From a virus, in the IMG/VR virus record IMGVR_UViG_3300018432_000001, positions 78,478 to 142,477 of that record: a stretch of 64,000 nucleotides of DNA. One strand, 5' to 3'. Below are positions 33,626 through 41,540 of the stretch, in pieces. The stretch's first letter is position 1. The number at the start of each line of letters is the position of its first letter. The notes beneath the pieces were generated by a model. That model had not been told where the DNA came from, did not search any database, and saw nothing but the letters and a program-made list of their open reading frames with translations. A program made the translations under genes and the position numbers.

Positions 33626-34012
33626 TCAGTATTCGAGGCAGGCCAGGTCGACCTGCAGGCGCGCGGTGGCGTCGGCGGCGAGGCTTTCGAGGGCCATCAC
33701 CTTGCTGTCGCGGTCGGTCTTGTTGTTCGACCAGTGCTTCGCCCCGAGTCGGGCGCTGTGCAGCGCGCGCTCGAACGCGATCAGCGCGACCGCCGAGGAG
33801 CTCGCCGCAGCGAGCTGCAGGATCTCGTCGGCGATCTGGCCGCCGCGTTCGTCGCTGAGCGTACCGGTGCGGGCCGCCTCCGTCAGCGCCGCACGGTACT
33901 TCTCGACCTGGACGGCCGTGCCGTCGTGGATCGATGCCATCATGGCCTCCCGCTCGGCGTGTATCGCCAGCGGCAGACCGGTGTAAGCCTGAGCATCCGT
34001 CTCCATGCTCAT
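33626..34012 (-). CDS. Helical hypothetical protein
   Basis: AGGAGGG lies 3 bases before the ATG. The 128-residue product is almost entirely helical (IHAEREAMMASIHDGTAVQV, QIADEILQLAAASSSAVALI, DSKVMALESLAADATARLQV). It could form a helical bundle. No family is recognised. It is bracketed by hairpins at 33591 and 34092 and is probably a single-gene unit. Confidence 0.6.
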   Translation of the reverse strand: MSMETDAQAYTGLPLAIHAEREAMMASIHDGTAVQVEKYRAALTEAARTGTLSDERGGQIADEILQLAAASSSAVALIAFERALHSARLGAKHWSNNKTDRDSKVMALESLAADATARLQVDLACLEY

Positions 34013-34091
34013 GCTCCCTCCTCTGTTGTGTTGTTTTACCTGGACAATAGGGTCTTCCCCCGCTTGTCACTCATGAAGATCCTACACATGC

Positions 34092-34127
34092 GGATCGGGC
34101 CCGTCATCGCAGTAACAGGCCCGATCC
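34092..34127. terminator. Terminator-like hairpin
   Basis: GGATCGGGCC and GGCCCGATCC form a perfect 10-bp stem with a 16-base loop, shortly after the minus-strand stop at 34146. Confidence 0.55.
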
Positions 34128-34145
34128 GTGCCGGGAGCGTCCCGC

Positions 34146-34679
34146 TCACCTCATGGCGTTGCGGTGGGCTTGGCGGTTGATCCAGCGCAGGGCTGACTCA
34201 GCGTCGAGGAAGAGGATGCGGTCCTCTGTGGGGTGCAGGACCGCTTCGAGGTCGCCTTCGTTGACCTGGTGGAGGACTTGGGTGGCGTTCATGCCGGTCA
34301 TGGCGGCGAGTTGGTCGGCGGTGGGGTCACCGATGAAGCGGATCTCTCGGCGGGCTCGCCGCCTCGGGCCTGGTGGTGAGCCGTCCATCCCGTGTTTGAG
34401 AAATCTCTTGATGCGCCATTTCGGGTACTCGTAGATGATCTGCTCGCGACCGGCGACGATCTTGCGGCCCCGTTCGCGCCGGGCGTCCTTGAGCCCGCAG
34501 GCGTTGGCGTTGGCCCCCTTCTGCAGGGTGTCGCGGCTGTACCAGCCGAGGCTGCGGTCGGCGGCGAACTCCTGAGGAGTCAGCCACTCCTCTTCGAGGA
34601 GGTCGCGCGCGGCGGCGACCTCGGGTGGAATTTCGATGCGGGTCTCCGGTCGCTGGGAAGCGGTAACAGTGCTGCTCAT
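34146..34679 (-). CDS. DNA-binding regulatory protein with helix-turn-helix segments
   Basis: The start is set at the ATG at 34679, where TAGACT lies 7 bases upstream (leaderless pattern). The 177-residue product has WLTPQEFAADRSLGWYSRDT, a basic middle (RRARREIRFIGDPTADQLAA) and a C-terminal module with MNATQVLHQVNEGDLEAVLH and SALRWINRQAHRNAM. This C-terminal order resembles excisionase or AlpA-type DNA-binding domains. It is divergent from a small membrane protein gene. Confidence 0.55.
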   Translation of the reverse strand: MSSTVTASQRPETRIEIPPEVAAARDLLEEEWLTPQEFAADRSLGWYSRDTLQKGANANACGLKDARRERGRKIVAGREQIIYEYPKWRIKRFLKHGMDGSPPGPRRRARREIRFIGDPTADQLAAMTGMNATQVLHQVNEGDLEAVLHPTEDRILFLDAESALRWINRQAHRNAMR

Positions 34680-34766
34680 ATCGGCGAGTCTAGCCCGCGC
34701 AGATGGCAACGGCCCCTTCACAAAAGGAGACAAAACACCCACGAAGGCTGTGACATGATGAGATCT

Positions 34767-34901
34767 ATGAACCGTATTGGGCTGTTTTGCAGGATAGCGT
34801 GGTCGCTCATCGGCGCCATGGTCGGCATCCTCACCGTCACCGTTATCATCGGCCTCGCCCTGGCGTTCGCAACTGCCGCTTTGGCCACCATGCTTGGTTA
34901 A
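34767..34901 (+). CDS. 44-residue membrane protein
   Basis: The product MNRIGLFCRIAWSLIGAMVG continues as one long hydrophobic helix to the C-terminus. A CATGAT box 7 bases before the ATG predicts a leaderless message. It is divergent from the regulator at 34146. A single-helix membrane protein near another one could be holin-related, but nothing proves it. Confidence 0.5.
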   Translation: MNRIGLFCRIAWSLIGAMVGILTVTVIIGLALAFATAALATMLG

Positions 34902-34910
34902 ACTCCGCGC

Positions 34911-35081
34911 GTGGGACAACACAGCCAGAAACCGTCACCGTATCCAATCAGCGACCGGCTTCGCCTTCGCCACCGGCTGCGCCTGCGCATCCCCAGCGGC
35001 ACCGAAGTACCCCTGGGCATCTTGGTCCTCACCTCGGTGATCGGCCTACTGCTGGGCTTCCTGCTGGGCCTGCTGATATGA
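34911..35081 (+). CDS. 56-residue membrane protein
   Basis: A GTG start gives a basic N-terminus (SDRLRLRHRLRLRIPSGTEV) and a C-terminal hydrophobic helix (VLTSVIGLLLGFLLGLLI). It begins 9 bases after the previous small membrane gene and overlaps the end of the converging minus-strand gene by 36 bases. Coding is supported by natural composition; the start is uncertain. Confidence 0.45.
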   Translation: MGQHSQKPSPYPISDRLRLRHRLRLRIPSGTEVPLGILVLTSVIGLLLGFLLGLLI

Positions 35082-35453
35082 CCACCGCCGCGCCCACCAG
35101 TCGACGGCCGCGCCCACCCCCAGCACCGACCCGATGTAGGTGGCGCCGACAGCGCCCACGCCCCACCAGAAGGGCAGCAGCGGCGGCGCTACTACATCGA
35201 CCAGGAGCACCGGCGGTGCGACGATCATCGCGCCCCAGGTGCCCACGCGCCACTGCAGCCACCCGTCCACGACCGGGTTCGGTTCCCGGAACGCCAGCGG
35301 CGTGCACGCCATGGCCACCAACACGGGAGCCGACCACGTCGGGAATCCCGCTGCCGCCAGCAGATGGGCGGCGCACGAGGTGCCCAGGCTGATGGCGAAC
35401 AGCACCATCAGCATGATCAGAAACCAGTTGTGCGCCTTCGTCTTTTTCGCCAC
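35046..35453 (-). CDS. Membrane protein with three to four helices
   Basis: A GTG behind AAGAGGAAC gives 135 residues beginning MAKKTKAHNWFLIMLMVLFA. Hydrophobic segments lie near 8-30, 40-58, 72-98 and 100-118. No signal peptidase site or known family is seen. It follows the sulfotransferase gene in the same direction with a 16-base gap and may be co-transcribed with it. Confidence 0.6.
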   Translation of the reverse strand: MAKKTKAHNWFLIMLMVLFAISLGTSCAAHLLAAAGFPTWSAPVLVAMACTPLAFREPNPVVDGWLQWRVGTWGAMIVAPPVLLVDVVAPPLLPFWWGVGAVGATYIGSVLGVGAAVDWWARRWSYQQAQQEAQQ

Positions 35454-35469
35454 GGTGTTCCTCTTCCTC

Positions 35470-36723
35470 TTAGGCGTTGAACGTGCGCACCATGCCCATG
35501 TAGTCACCGAACGCACGGTCGATCTGCTGGTCGTCGATGCCGTAGCGGGCGTGCCCGTATTCGTGTCGGCGTCCCTTGCCGTCCCTGGGGCGCTCCAAGG
35601 CCGTGTTCAACCGGTCGGCCTCGGCGTCGTCCCATTCGAGCCCGAGCCGCCGGTACAGCGCGGCCACCTCCTCGTGCGGGTCGGCCATGAGGCGGGCGTA
35701 GGGCAGATCGACGAACGCCGCCGCCCCGTGCTTCGCCCGGGGCCGCTCGCCGCCGGTCAGCGCCGCGCGGTCGTTGCGCGCCTTCTCGATACCGTACGAC
35801 AGCACCTGCAGCCACGACTGGCCGATGTCGCGGGGCTGAACCTTGTGGGCGAACATGTGGAGGTGGTGCAGACTCTCGGCCATCGAACACATCGACCCGA
35901 ACACGGTCACCGGGTCCCGGTGAGTCCACACCACCTGCGCATCCGGGAAGACCTCGAAGATCTCCGGGAGATGGTAGAGGTTGCCGGGGTGCTTGAGCAC
36001 CCACCGCCGCTGCGGCTGACCGTACGAGAGCACCTGCAGCGCCTGCTTGACGAACCGCCAGTCCGCTCCGGCGTCGTAGTCGCCGGTGAGGTAGCGCCAA
36101 TAGCCCGGCATCGGCGCCGTCCCCAGGTCCATGATCGAGTGGTCGAGGAGGAACGCGTTCTCCTCCACCGCCAGGGGGTCGTCGATGCGGTGGATGAGGT
36201 CCCAGTCGGGCGAGAACTTCAGATGGGCCCGCAGGGTGCGCCGCACCCGCCGCTGCACCTTCGCCTCCTCCGCGCGCGTGCGCGAGCCCGGCACCGCCAT
36301 GTCGAACATCTCCCACAGCTCTGGCCCCCGGCAGCCCTTCGCCCAGGACAGGACGTTGTGCGACAGCGTCGTCCCCGTGCGCGGCAGCCCCACGACGATG
36401 ATCGGCGCCTGGACGAGCACATCGACGAGCTCGGGATGGGCGGCGTGGAGCTTGGCCACGCGCTTGCGGTTGCCCATCCGGTGGGCGGTGGTCTCCAGTG
36501 CGATCCGCCAGCCCAGCCCAGACAGGCCGTCGGTGGCGGCGTAGGCCCGCAGACGCCGCCGGTAGCCCTCGGCCACCGGTTCCTCCAGGAAGGCGAAGCC
36601 GTCCATCTCCCGGCGCATCTTCGTGTACATGCGCTCGAAGGCGCGGTCGGGGTCGCTGCGTTGGAGCAGGAGGGGGGCGGTGGCGATCTGGCCTGCATAG
36701 AGCAGGGCAGAGGTGCGTTGCAT
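35470..36723 (-). CDS. PAPS-dependent sulfotransferase
   Basis: The start at 36723 lies behind AGGAGAC, giving 417 residues. It carries the sulfotransferase 5'-phosphosulfate-binding motif in VVGLPRTGTT near residue 108 and the 3'-phosphate-binding region HRDPVTVFGS near 268. Conserved HPELVDVLVQAPIIV precedes the first, and a WVLKHPGNLYHLPEI segment sits near 240. Family members move sulfate from PAPS to hydroxyl or amino groups on lipids, sugars or small molecules in the cytoplasm. PAPS would come from the host. It has no signal peptide. The substrate is unknown. This is an uncommon phage gene and may be host-derived. Confidence 0.85.
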   Translation of the reverse strand: MQRTSALLYAGQIATAPLLLQRSDPDRAFERMYTKMRREMDGFAFLEEPVAEGYRRRLRAYAATDGLSGLGWRIALETTAHRMGNRKRVAKLHAAHPELVDVLVQAPIIVVGLPRTGTTLSHNVLSWAKGCRGPELWEMFDMAVPGSRTRAEEAKVQRRVRRTLRAHLKFSPDWDLIHRIDDPLAVEENAFLLDHSIMDLGTAPMPGYWRYLTGDYDAGADWRFVKQALQVLSYGQPQRRWVLKHPGNLYHLPEIFEVFPDAQVVWTHRDPVTVFGSMCSMAESLHHLHMFAHKVQPRDIGQSWLQVLSYGIEKARNDRAALTGGERPRAKHGAAAFVDLPYARLMADPHEEVAALYRRLGLEWDDAEADRLNTALERPRDGKGRRHEYGHARYGIDDQQIDRAFGDYMGMVRTFNA

Positions 36724-36782
36724 CAAGGGGGTCTCCTTCGGGTGATAGGCCGGGGAAGCGGCCGGTGAGGTGGGGAAATGAC

Positions 36783-36810
36783 AGTGGCCGGAGGTCCCCC
36801 TCCGGCCACT
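36783..36810. terminator. Terminator hairpin upstream of the sulfotransferase
   Basis: AGTGGCCGGAGG and CCTCCGGCCACT form a perfect 12-bp stem around TCCC. It separates the sulfotransferase unit from the gene at 36880, so the sulfotransferase probably has its own promoter. Confidence 0.65.
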
Positions 36811-36879
36811 TATCCCCATCTGACACCAGGTCAGATCCTTCCTCCTTGCGGACTCAGCGTAGCAGAGCGCGTGGAGTGT

Positions 36880-37341
36880 TCACTTTGTGTGCCAACGGTT
36901 CAGCTGGCCGCACCAGCATGGCTGCAACTTGGCGACGAGGCGCCCGGTGTTGCGGCGGTGGATGGAGGCGGCGACGTGCGTGCCGTGCTCGTCGATGACG
37001 GCCGACGCCAGGTGCTCGGTGCCCACCGCTGACTTCCGAGCCCAGATGCGCAACGCCTGCATGGTCGCGTCGCCGAGCATGACCGTCATCTCCACTGGCT
37101 GGCGCTCGTAGGTCTGGGGGTGGTGGAAGGTGGCGACGCCCTCCATGCGGGGGACGGTGTCGGCTTCAGAGCGCGGCCACGTCGCCGGATTGCGGCTCCA
37201 CCGCTCGATCCAGACCACCGCCATCTCCTCGCGGGTGTCGGCGTACCCCAGATTGCACATCTCGTCGAGGGCGATGGCGGCATCGTTGCCCACGCGCAGT
37301 GGCACGGGCGGGAGATGCTGTTCAGCCGGTGTAGGTTCCAC
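36880..37341 (-). CDS. Hypothetical protein with ribbon-helix-helix-like N-terminus
   Basis: A GTG behind GGGAGGC gives 153 residues. Residues about 10-50 (VPLRVGNDAAIALDEMCNLG, then YADTREEMAVVWIERWSRNP) resemble a ribbon-helix-helix repressor. The rest is alpha-beta with a CWCGQLNRWH end. A regulatory role is possible. A hairpin follows it. Confidence 0.5.
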   Translation of the reverse strand: MEPTPAEQHLPPVPLRVGNDAAIALDEMCNLGYADTREEMAVVWIERWSRNPATWPRSEADTVPRMEGVATFHHPQTYERQPVEMTVMLGDATMQALRIWARKSAVGTEHLASAVIDEHGTHVAASIHRRNTGRLVAKLQPCWCGQLNRWHTK

Positions 37342-37499
37342 GGCGCGCCTCCCTTCGGTACCGCAGCGGGAAGGGGCGGATGTCGGTGCCGAGCAATGCA
37401 TATGACATGGCAACCCGTTCTCATCGCATGACGGATACGTTGCGAGCCGGACTCGGCTTTTCGCTGCTGGGCGTGTAGGCTGATCGCAAGCAAAAAGAA

Positions 37500-37523
37500 A
37501 GCCGGGGACGGTACTCCCCGGCT
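37500..37523 (-). terminator. Rho-independent terminator
   Basis: On the minus strand AGCCGGGGA and its complement form a 9-bp stem followed by TTTCTTTTTG. It lies downstream of the gene at 37626 and resembles the terminator at 29459 in its TTTTTGCT end. Confidence 0.8.
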
Positions 37524-37625
37524 GGTTGGTTGTAGCAAACAAACCGGAGCCGACTCTACCGGAAACGAGAGTACCTCGTCAAATCCGTAGGGCGTGTCCG
37601 GTGTCACCGAAAGGACATGATGCCC

Positions 37626-38096
37626 TCACGCCGCCTCCGGGCCGCCGATCCCCATCGCCTCGCACCACTCGCGGTGGCGCTGCACCACGGTGAAGTCCAG
37701 GACGTACCAGCCCTTCCCTGCGCGGCGCACCATCTCCTCGGGCGCGACCGCCTCCTTACCCCCGCACAGGGCCTTGAACAGGATCTGGTCCCACGTGCCC
37801 TCGATGTCGACGGCATTCGGGTCGTGGCGCGCTGCGCAGCCGGGGATGGTGCCGATGACCGGGTGGAAGCACGAGGCGTCGACCTTGATGACCGCCCCAC
37901 CGGGCGGGCGTCCGTTGAACGTCAGCAGCAGATGCGCTCCCGGCTCCAGCTTCGGCAGCCAGTTGCGCAGTATCCCCGGCACCACCATCGACGTCTTCTC
38001 GCCTTTGCAGACCGCGACGGCCGACCGGCGTCCCATGGCCATGCCCCGCAACTGCGGATTACTCCATACCGGCGGCGGGTGCTGAACGGTACCCAT
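37626..38096 (-). CDS. Hypothetical protein
   Basis: Start 38096 (MGTVQHPPPVWSNPQLRGMA) is preferred, with a TACTAT box about 20 bases upstream; an ATG at 38150 is possible. The 156-residue product contains a beta region with HLLLTFNGRPPGGAVIKVDA and a C-terminal KGWYVLDFTVVQRHREWCEA. No family is recognised. Confidence 0.55.
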   Translation of the reverse strand: MGTVQHPPPVWSNPQLRGMAMGRRSAVAVCKGEKTSMVVPGILRNWLPKLEPGAHLLLTFNGRPPGGAVIKVDASCFHPVIGTIPGCAARHDPNAVDIEGTWDQILFKALCGGKEAVAPEEMVRRAGKGWYVLDFTVVQRHREWCEAMGIGGPEAA

Positions 38097-38226
38097 GTGT
38101 TGCAAGCTCACTTTCCCATAGTAGCGTCTAGTCACTGCTGTACTACTCATCGAAACAGACGAGGAGTCGTTATGTTCTACTAACGTGTACTGTGTCCGTA
38201 TTAGACCGATTTCAAGCAAAACTAAA

Positions 38227-38252
38227 GGCCGGGAACTCCTACATTCCCGGCC
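38227..38252. terminator. Hairpin upstream of the replication initiator
   Basis: GGCCGGGAA and TTCCCGGCC form a 9-bp stem. On the minus strand it is followed by TTTAGTTTTGC, like the two minus-strand terminators at 29459 and 37500. It may block antisense transcription leaving the replication region. Confidence 0.55.
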
Positions 38253-38377
38253 CTGAAACTCACCGCGCAAGGACCAACACACACGGGTAGCTAATGCTGT
38301 ACGGCTCCCAGGGTACCGGAGGCGAGCAATGCTCGTCAACCGGATCAGGTCGTTGGCGCGGTGGAAAGGACCACACC

Positions 38378-39607
38378 GTGACCACCGCTGGTTTCACCAT
38401 CGGTCTCCACGACTCCTGGGGCACATTCGCGGAACTCTTCGTCCGCTACCCCCGGCCCTTCGCGCGGATGAAGCTCACCGCCGATGAGACCGCCATCATC
38501 ATCCAGATGCTCTCGCACAAACGCGACCACCGCGTCAACGTCGAGTACCTCCGCGCCAACATCGAGGGCCTCTCACGCGACAAGTGCTACGCCGCCCTCA
38601 AGCGCCTCGCCGAACGCGGCATCCTCGACCGCAAACGCCTCCAGGACGACAAGGGCGTCTTCACCGGCATGCACTACGAACTGCTGCCCCCACCGGAATA
38701 CCTCACCATCGCCAAGGCCCTCGCCGCCGGTGAAGACACCGCAGACGCGAACCCACTTCCTGAAACCCAGGAAATGGACAAACCTCCCGTTTCTCCTCCA
38801 CTTCCTGAAATCAAGGAAGTGGACGCCACCTGCGAAAACACCCCTGAAGTCGAACAAAACCCCAGCTCAGATCCACTTCCTGACCATCCAGATATGGCTC
38901 ATCCAGATATGGCTGAGCCGACACAAAGAGAGAGTATTAAGAAGGAGATTAAAAAAGAAGAAGAACAAGATCTCTCTCTCTCAGACCGTGACGCGCGCGC
39001 GCCCGAGACAGAGAACGAGGAACCGGACAACAGCGGCACCCCCCCGCACGGCGGCCACCTCCTCACCGCCCGCCAAATTCTCAACGCCGTCGTCGACCGC
39101 GCCGTCGCCGCCAAGCTCGGTACCGAACAACGCGAGCACGTCATCGGCCTCGTCGCCGACCTGCTTTCGGCCGGATGGACCAGCGCGGCCCTGCGCGTCC
39201 GCTTGGACGGCAAGGTCACCACCGGCGCTTATGACCCCTACGCCATCTTCTGCCAGTACCTCAAGTCACTCGCCGCTCAGACCCCGCAGGACATCACCGC
39301 TCCAGCGAGGGACCCCTGGGGCACCGGCAGTGCGCAAACGCCCTCCCAGGACGACGCTGGGGGCGCTCCTGGTACCCGCCTGCTGCCCGACGGCAGCAGG
39401 GATATCCGTTACTCCTCCTGCGGCGGACGTGACTGCACCGGCGGCTCTGGAGCCGGGCGCGGCATCGGCACCTACCGCCGCCGCATCGACCCCGAAGACG
39501 GCTCCACCAAGCAGTACTGCGACACCCTCGTGCCCCTGAGGAGCGGCGGCGGCACCACCACATGCCACCCCGACGCGCGCCGGAGGCACGGTGACGCCGC
39601 TGCCTGA
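38378..39607 (+). CDS. Winged-helix replication initiator protein
   Basis: A GTG 7 bases after GGAAAGGA gives 409 residues. Residues about 30-110 form a winged helix (KLTADETAIIIQMLSHKRDH, YLRANIEGLSRDKCYAALKR, LAERGILDRKRL), as in phage and plasmid replication initiators. Residues 120-220 are low-complexity, acidic and repetitive, and their DNA carries inverted repeats and an AT-rich stretch. A helical domain (HLLTARQILNAVVDRAVAAK) and a cysteine-containing C-terminus follow. The layout resembles lambda O, whose gene contains the origin. It is the only plus-strand gene of this size in the region. Role inferred. Confidence 0.6.
   Translation: MTTAGFTIGLHDSWGTFAELFVRYPRPFARMKLTADETAIIIQMLSHKRDHRVNVEYLRANIEGLSRDKCYAALKRLAERGILDRKRLQDDKGVFTGMHYELLPPPEYLTIAKALAAGEDTADANPLPETQEMDKPPVSPPLPEIKEVDATCENTPEVEQNPSSDPLPDHPDMAHPDMAEPTQRESIKKEIKKEEEQDLSLSDRDARAPETENEEPDNSGTPPHGGHLLTARQILNAVVDRAVAAKLGTEQREHVIGLVADLLSAGWTSAALRVRLDGKVTTGAYDPYAIFCQYLKSLAAQTPQDITAPARDPWGTGSAQTPSQDDAGGAPGTRLLPDGSRDIRYSSCGGRDCTGGSGAGRGIGTYRRRIDPEDGSTKQYCDTLVPLRSGGGTTTCHPDARRRHGDAAA
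38753..38985. other. Probable replication origin inside the initiator gene
   Basis: CCACTTCCT occurs at 38753, 38798 and 38873. The first two copies are followed after 7 bases by the inverted arm AGGAA(A/G)TGG; at 38798-38822 the inverted repeat is perfect. The 15-base unit CATCCAGATATGGCT is then repeated in tandem at 38885 and 38900. An unusually AT-rich run (about 38921-38985, with TATTAAGAAGGAGATTAAAA) follows. Iterons next to an AT-rich stretch are the standard layout of an initiator-dependent origin. Confidence 0.6.
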
Positions 39608-39736
39608 TTGCTGCCAGCCGCGAAGCGGCGCTCCTTGACCGGAGCGCCGCAAAATGAATCCGCCTACCTTTCATATGCTGTACCCTCGCGTAAAGGTATT
39701 CGTGTTTGTGTGAGCGGTGAAAGGAAGGCGGCGAAG

Positions 39737-40000
39737 GTGAAGTTCTATCTGTGCACCAGCAGTACGGGGCGGTATCAGTCGCACGTGTCGGTGGGGCCTG
39801 ATCCGTTGGGGCAGTACTGGCCTGTGTGTTGTGTGGAGCGTCCGTTGAATGTGGTGTTGGGGGAGGGGTCGTTTGCTGCGTTGCGGGTGGATGCGGAGTG
39901 CAATCAGTGTCGGTCGGTGATGCGTGAGTATGGGAACTGGCGGTGGCGATGGGAGTCGAATATGCGGAAGTGGGGGCAAACGTGGCAGGCCCGGCGCTGA
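39737..40000 (+). CDS. Hypothetical protein with a CXXC motif
   Basis: A GTG behind GGAAGG gives 87 residues (MKFYLCTSSTGRYQSHVSVG). It is a small beta protein with CC, a later CNQC pair and a tryptophan-rich C-terminus (YGNWRWRWESNMRKW). The stop overlaps a terminator hairpin. No family is recognised. Confidence 0.6.
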   Translation: MKFYLCTSSTGRYQSHVSVGPDPLGQYWPVCCVERPLNVVLGEGSFAALRVDAECNQCRSVMREYGNWRWRWESNMRKWGQTWQARR

Positions 40001-40017
40001 ACATCAGCGCCGGGCCT
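39987..40017 (+). terminator. Terminator overlapping the stop codon
   Basis: AGGCCCGGCGCTGA and TCAGCGCCGGGCCT form a perfect 14-bp stem with an ACA loop, directly at the end of the gene at 39737. Confidence 0.75.
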
Positions 40018-40075
40018 GCTGTGGGTGGTTAGGCTGTGGGGGCATCTGTCTGATGCCACACGGTCCCCTGTGTGG

Positions 40076-40109
40076 AAGGCCCGGCGTTCTGGGGTAGGCG
40101 CCGGGCCTT
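40076..40109 (-). terminator. Terminator of the XRE-TPR regulator gene
   Basis: AAGGCCCGGCG and CGCCGGGCCTT form a perfect 11-bp stem with a 12-base loop, just after the minus-strand stop at 40117. Confidence 0.65.
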
Positions 40110-40116
40110 CGTTGTG

Positions 40117-41325
40117 TCAGGCGGCTTGGGCGATGTGGGTGTGAGCGGTGGCTTTGAGTTTGGCGATGCGGTGGGAGTTGATGCCTTCGAGGTGGGGGAG
40201 GACGCGCTGCCAGGTGGCGATGGCGTCGGTGAGTCGTCCTTGGTCGTATTGGGCTTGGGCGACGCGGGCGAGGGTGATGGCCCAGATGCGGGGGTTGGTG
40301 TCGCGGTTCCACAGTTCGAGGCCGTCGCGTGCTTTTTCTTCGGCTCCGGCGTGGTCGCCGAGGGCTTTGAGGGTGACGCCGATCTGGTTGTGGACGCGGG
40401 CGAGGAGGGGTCCTCCGGCGGGCCCGTTGGGGGCGGCCCAGCGGGGTGGGGTGTCGGGGGTGCGGTTGATGTGTTGTTCGGTGATGGTGATGGCGGTTTG
40501 GGCTTGGCGGTGGTTGCCTGCGGCGGCGTGGGCTCGGGCGGCGGTGATGGTGAAGAGGGCTTCGGTGTAGGGGTCGACGCGGCCTTTAGCGAGTCGGCAG
40601 GCTTCTTCGGCGAGGTCGATGTGTTCGGCGCCGTGGCCGAGGGCGAAGGCTTGGTGGCATTTGATGCGCATGACCCAGGCGGTGTGGGCGTGTGGGTCGG
40701 CGATGCGGGCGAGGTTGAGGGCGTTGTCGAAGTAGTGCTGGGCGGCGCCGTCGCGGCCGACGTCGTGGGATTTCCATCCGGCGAGGTAGACGGCTTCGGC
40801 GGCGGCGCCGAACATGTTGCGGCGGATGGTGTCGTTGGTGAAGGTGCCTTCCAGGAGTGGGGGGAGTTCGGTGGCGCAGAATTCGGCGACGGTGCTGCGG
40901 CCGAAGTTGCCGCCGAAGCGTTCGTCGAGGTCGGCGAGGGAGGTGACCCATTGGCGGACGCTGTCGACGTCGGTGGTGCCGACGTGGAGGTGTTTGGCGA
41001 TGGGGGTGGTGGCGGCGGGGATGGTGATTCCGGCGGCGATGTAGGCGGCGTTTCTGAAGAAGCCTCGGCGGTCCACGTCAGACCTTCCTAGTGTGGCGAG
41101 TAGGGCTACGGGGTCGCCTGTGGTGTCAAGCGTGATGAGGGTTTCGGCGACGCTCTCATATTTCTCTATCAGGCCTGGGGGCGGTGGGGTGCGGCCGGTC
41201 TCGTAGTAGGAGAGGGCGACGTGGCTGTAGGGGGCGTCGCGTTTGGCCAGCTCGTTGGCCATGGCGCGGAGGCTGAGTTGGGCCGACGCGCGGATACGAC
41301 GAAGGATGGCGGGGGAATCTTCCAT
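40117..41325 (-). CDS. XRE-family regulator with TPR body
   Basis: This 402-residue protein has an N-terminal helix-turn-helix (ILRRIRASAQLSLRAMANEL, HVALSYYETGRTPPPPGLIE). It then shows the DRRGFFRNAAYIAAG segment seen in Streptomyces regulators, followed by repeated 34-residue-type helical pairs (AEAVYLAGWKSHDVGRDGAA, LARVHNQIGVTLKALGDHAG). This architecture is shared with peptide-sensing RRNPP regulators such as AimR, and with many Streptomyces regulators of unknown ligand. It probably controls a phage decision gene. AAGGTG lies before the ATG. A divergent gene at 41541 may be its target. Confidence 0.75.
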   Translation of the reverse strand: MEDSPAILRRIRASAQLSLRAMANELAKRDAPYSHVALSYYETGRTPPPPGLIEKYESVAETLITLDTTGDPVALLATLGRSDVDRRGFFRNAAYIAAGITIPAATTPIAKHLHVGTTDVDSVRQWVTSLADLDERFGGNFGRSTVAEFCATELPPLLEGTFTNDTIRRNMFGAAAEAVYLAGWKSHDVGRDGAAQHYFDNALNLARIADPHAHTAWVMRIKCHQAFALGHGAEHIDLAEEACRLAKGRVDPYTEALFTITAARAHAAAGNHRQAQTAITITEQHINRTPDTPPRWAAPNGPAGGPLLARVHNQIGVTLKALGDHAGAEEKARDGLELWNRDTNPRIWAITLARVAQAQYDQGRLTDAIATWQRVLPHLEGINSHRIAKLKATAHTHIAQAA

Positions 41326-41449
41326 GGGCTGTGAACACCTTGTTAACGGGGAAGGGCTTCCGCTGGGGAAAGGGTGTGATCCAGACTAACACTCACGACT
41401 GGCTGTTCCGGCCTGGTCGCTTTAAGCCAATGGTGCTGCTCACCGTTGG

Positions 41450-41489
41450 GCCGGGCCGTGCGTCTCCCCCGTGAAAGGCACGGCCCGGC
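41450..41489. terminator. Hairpin in the regulator intergenic region
   Basis: GCCGGGCCGTGC and GCACGGCCCGGC form a perfect 12-bp stem with a 16-base loop in the 215-base gap between divergent genes. It may act as an attenuator or terminator. Confidence 0.55.
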
Positions 41490-41540
41490 TGTCCGCCCGA
41501 CCCAGTCTCATCCGTTTCCCGTGGAGAGGAAGGCCCCGGC

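Noticed and set aside
40020-40075. A tRNA-like stretch with a GGTGGTTAGGC D-arm-like segment and a GGCAT/ATGCC stem with a GTC loop
   Set aside because: There is no T-loop (TTCRANY) and no matching acceptor stem. It is more likely part of the convergent terminator region.
40004-40312. Minus-strand frame of 102 codons downstream of the XRE regulator
   Set aside because: Arginine/proline-rich antisense-type sequence that crosses terminator hairpins and overlaps the regulator gene.
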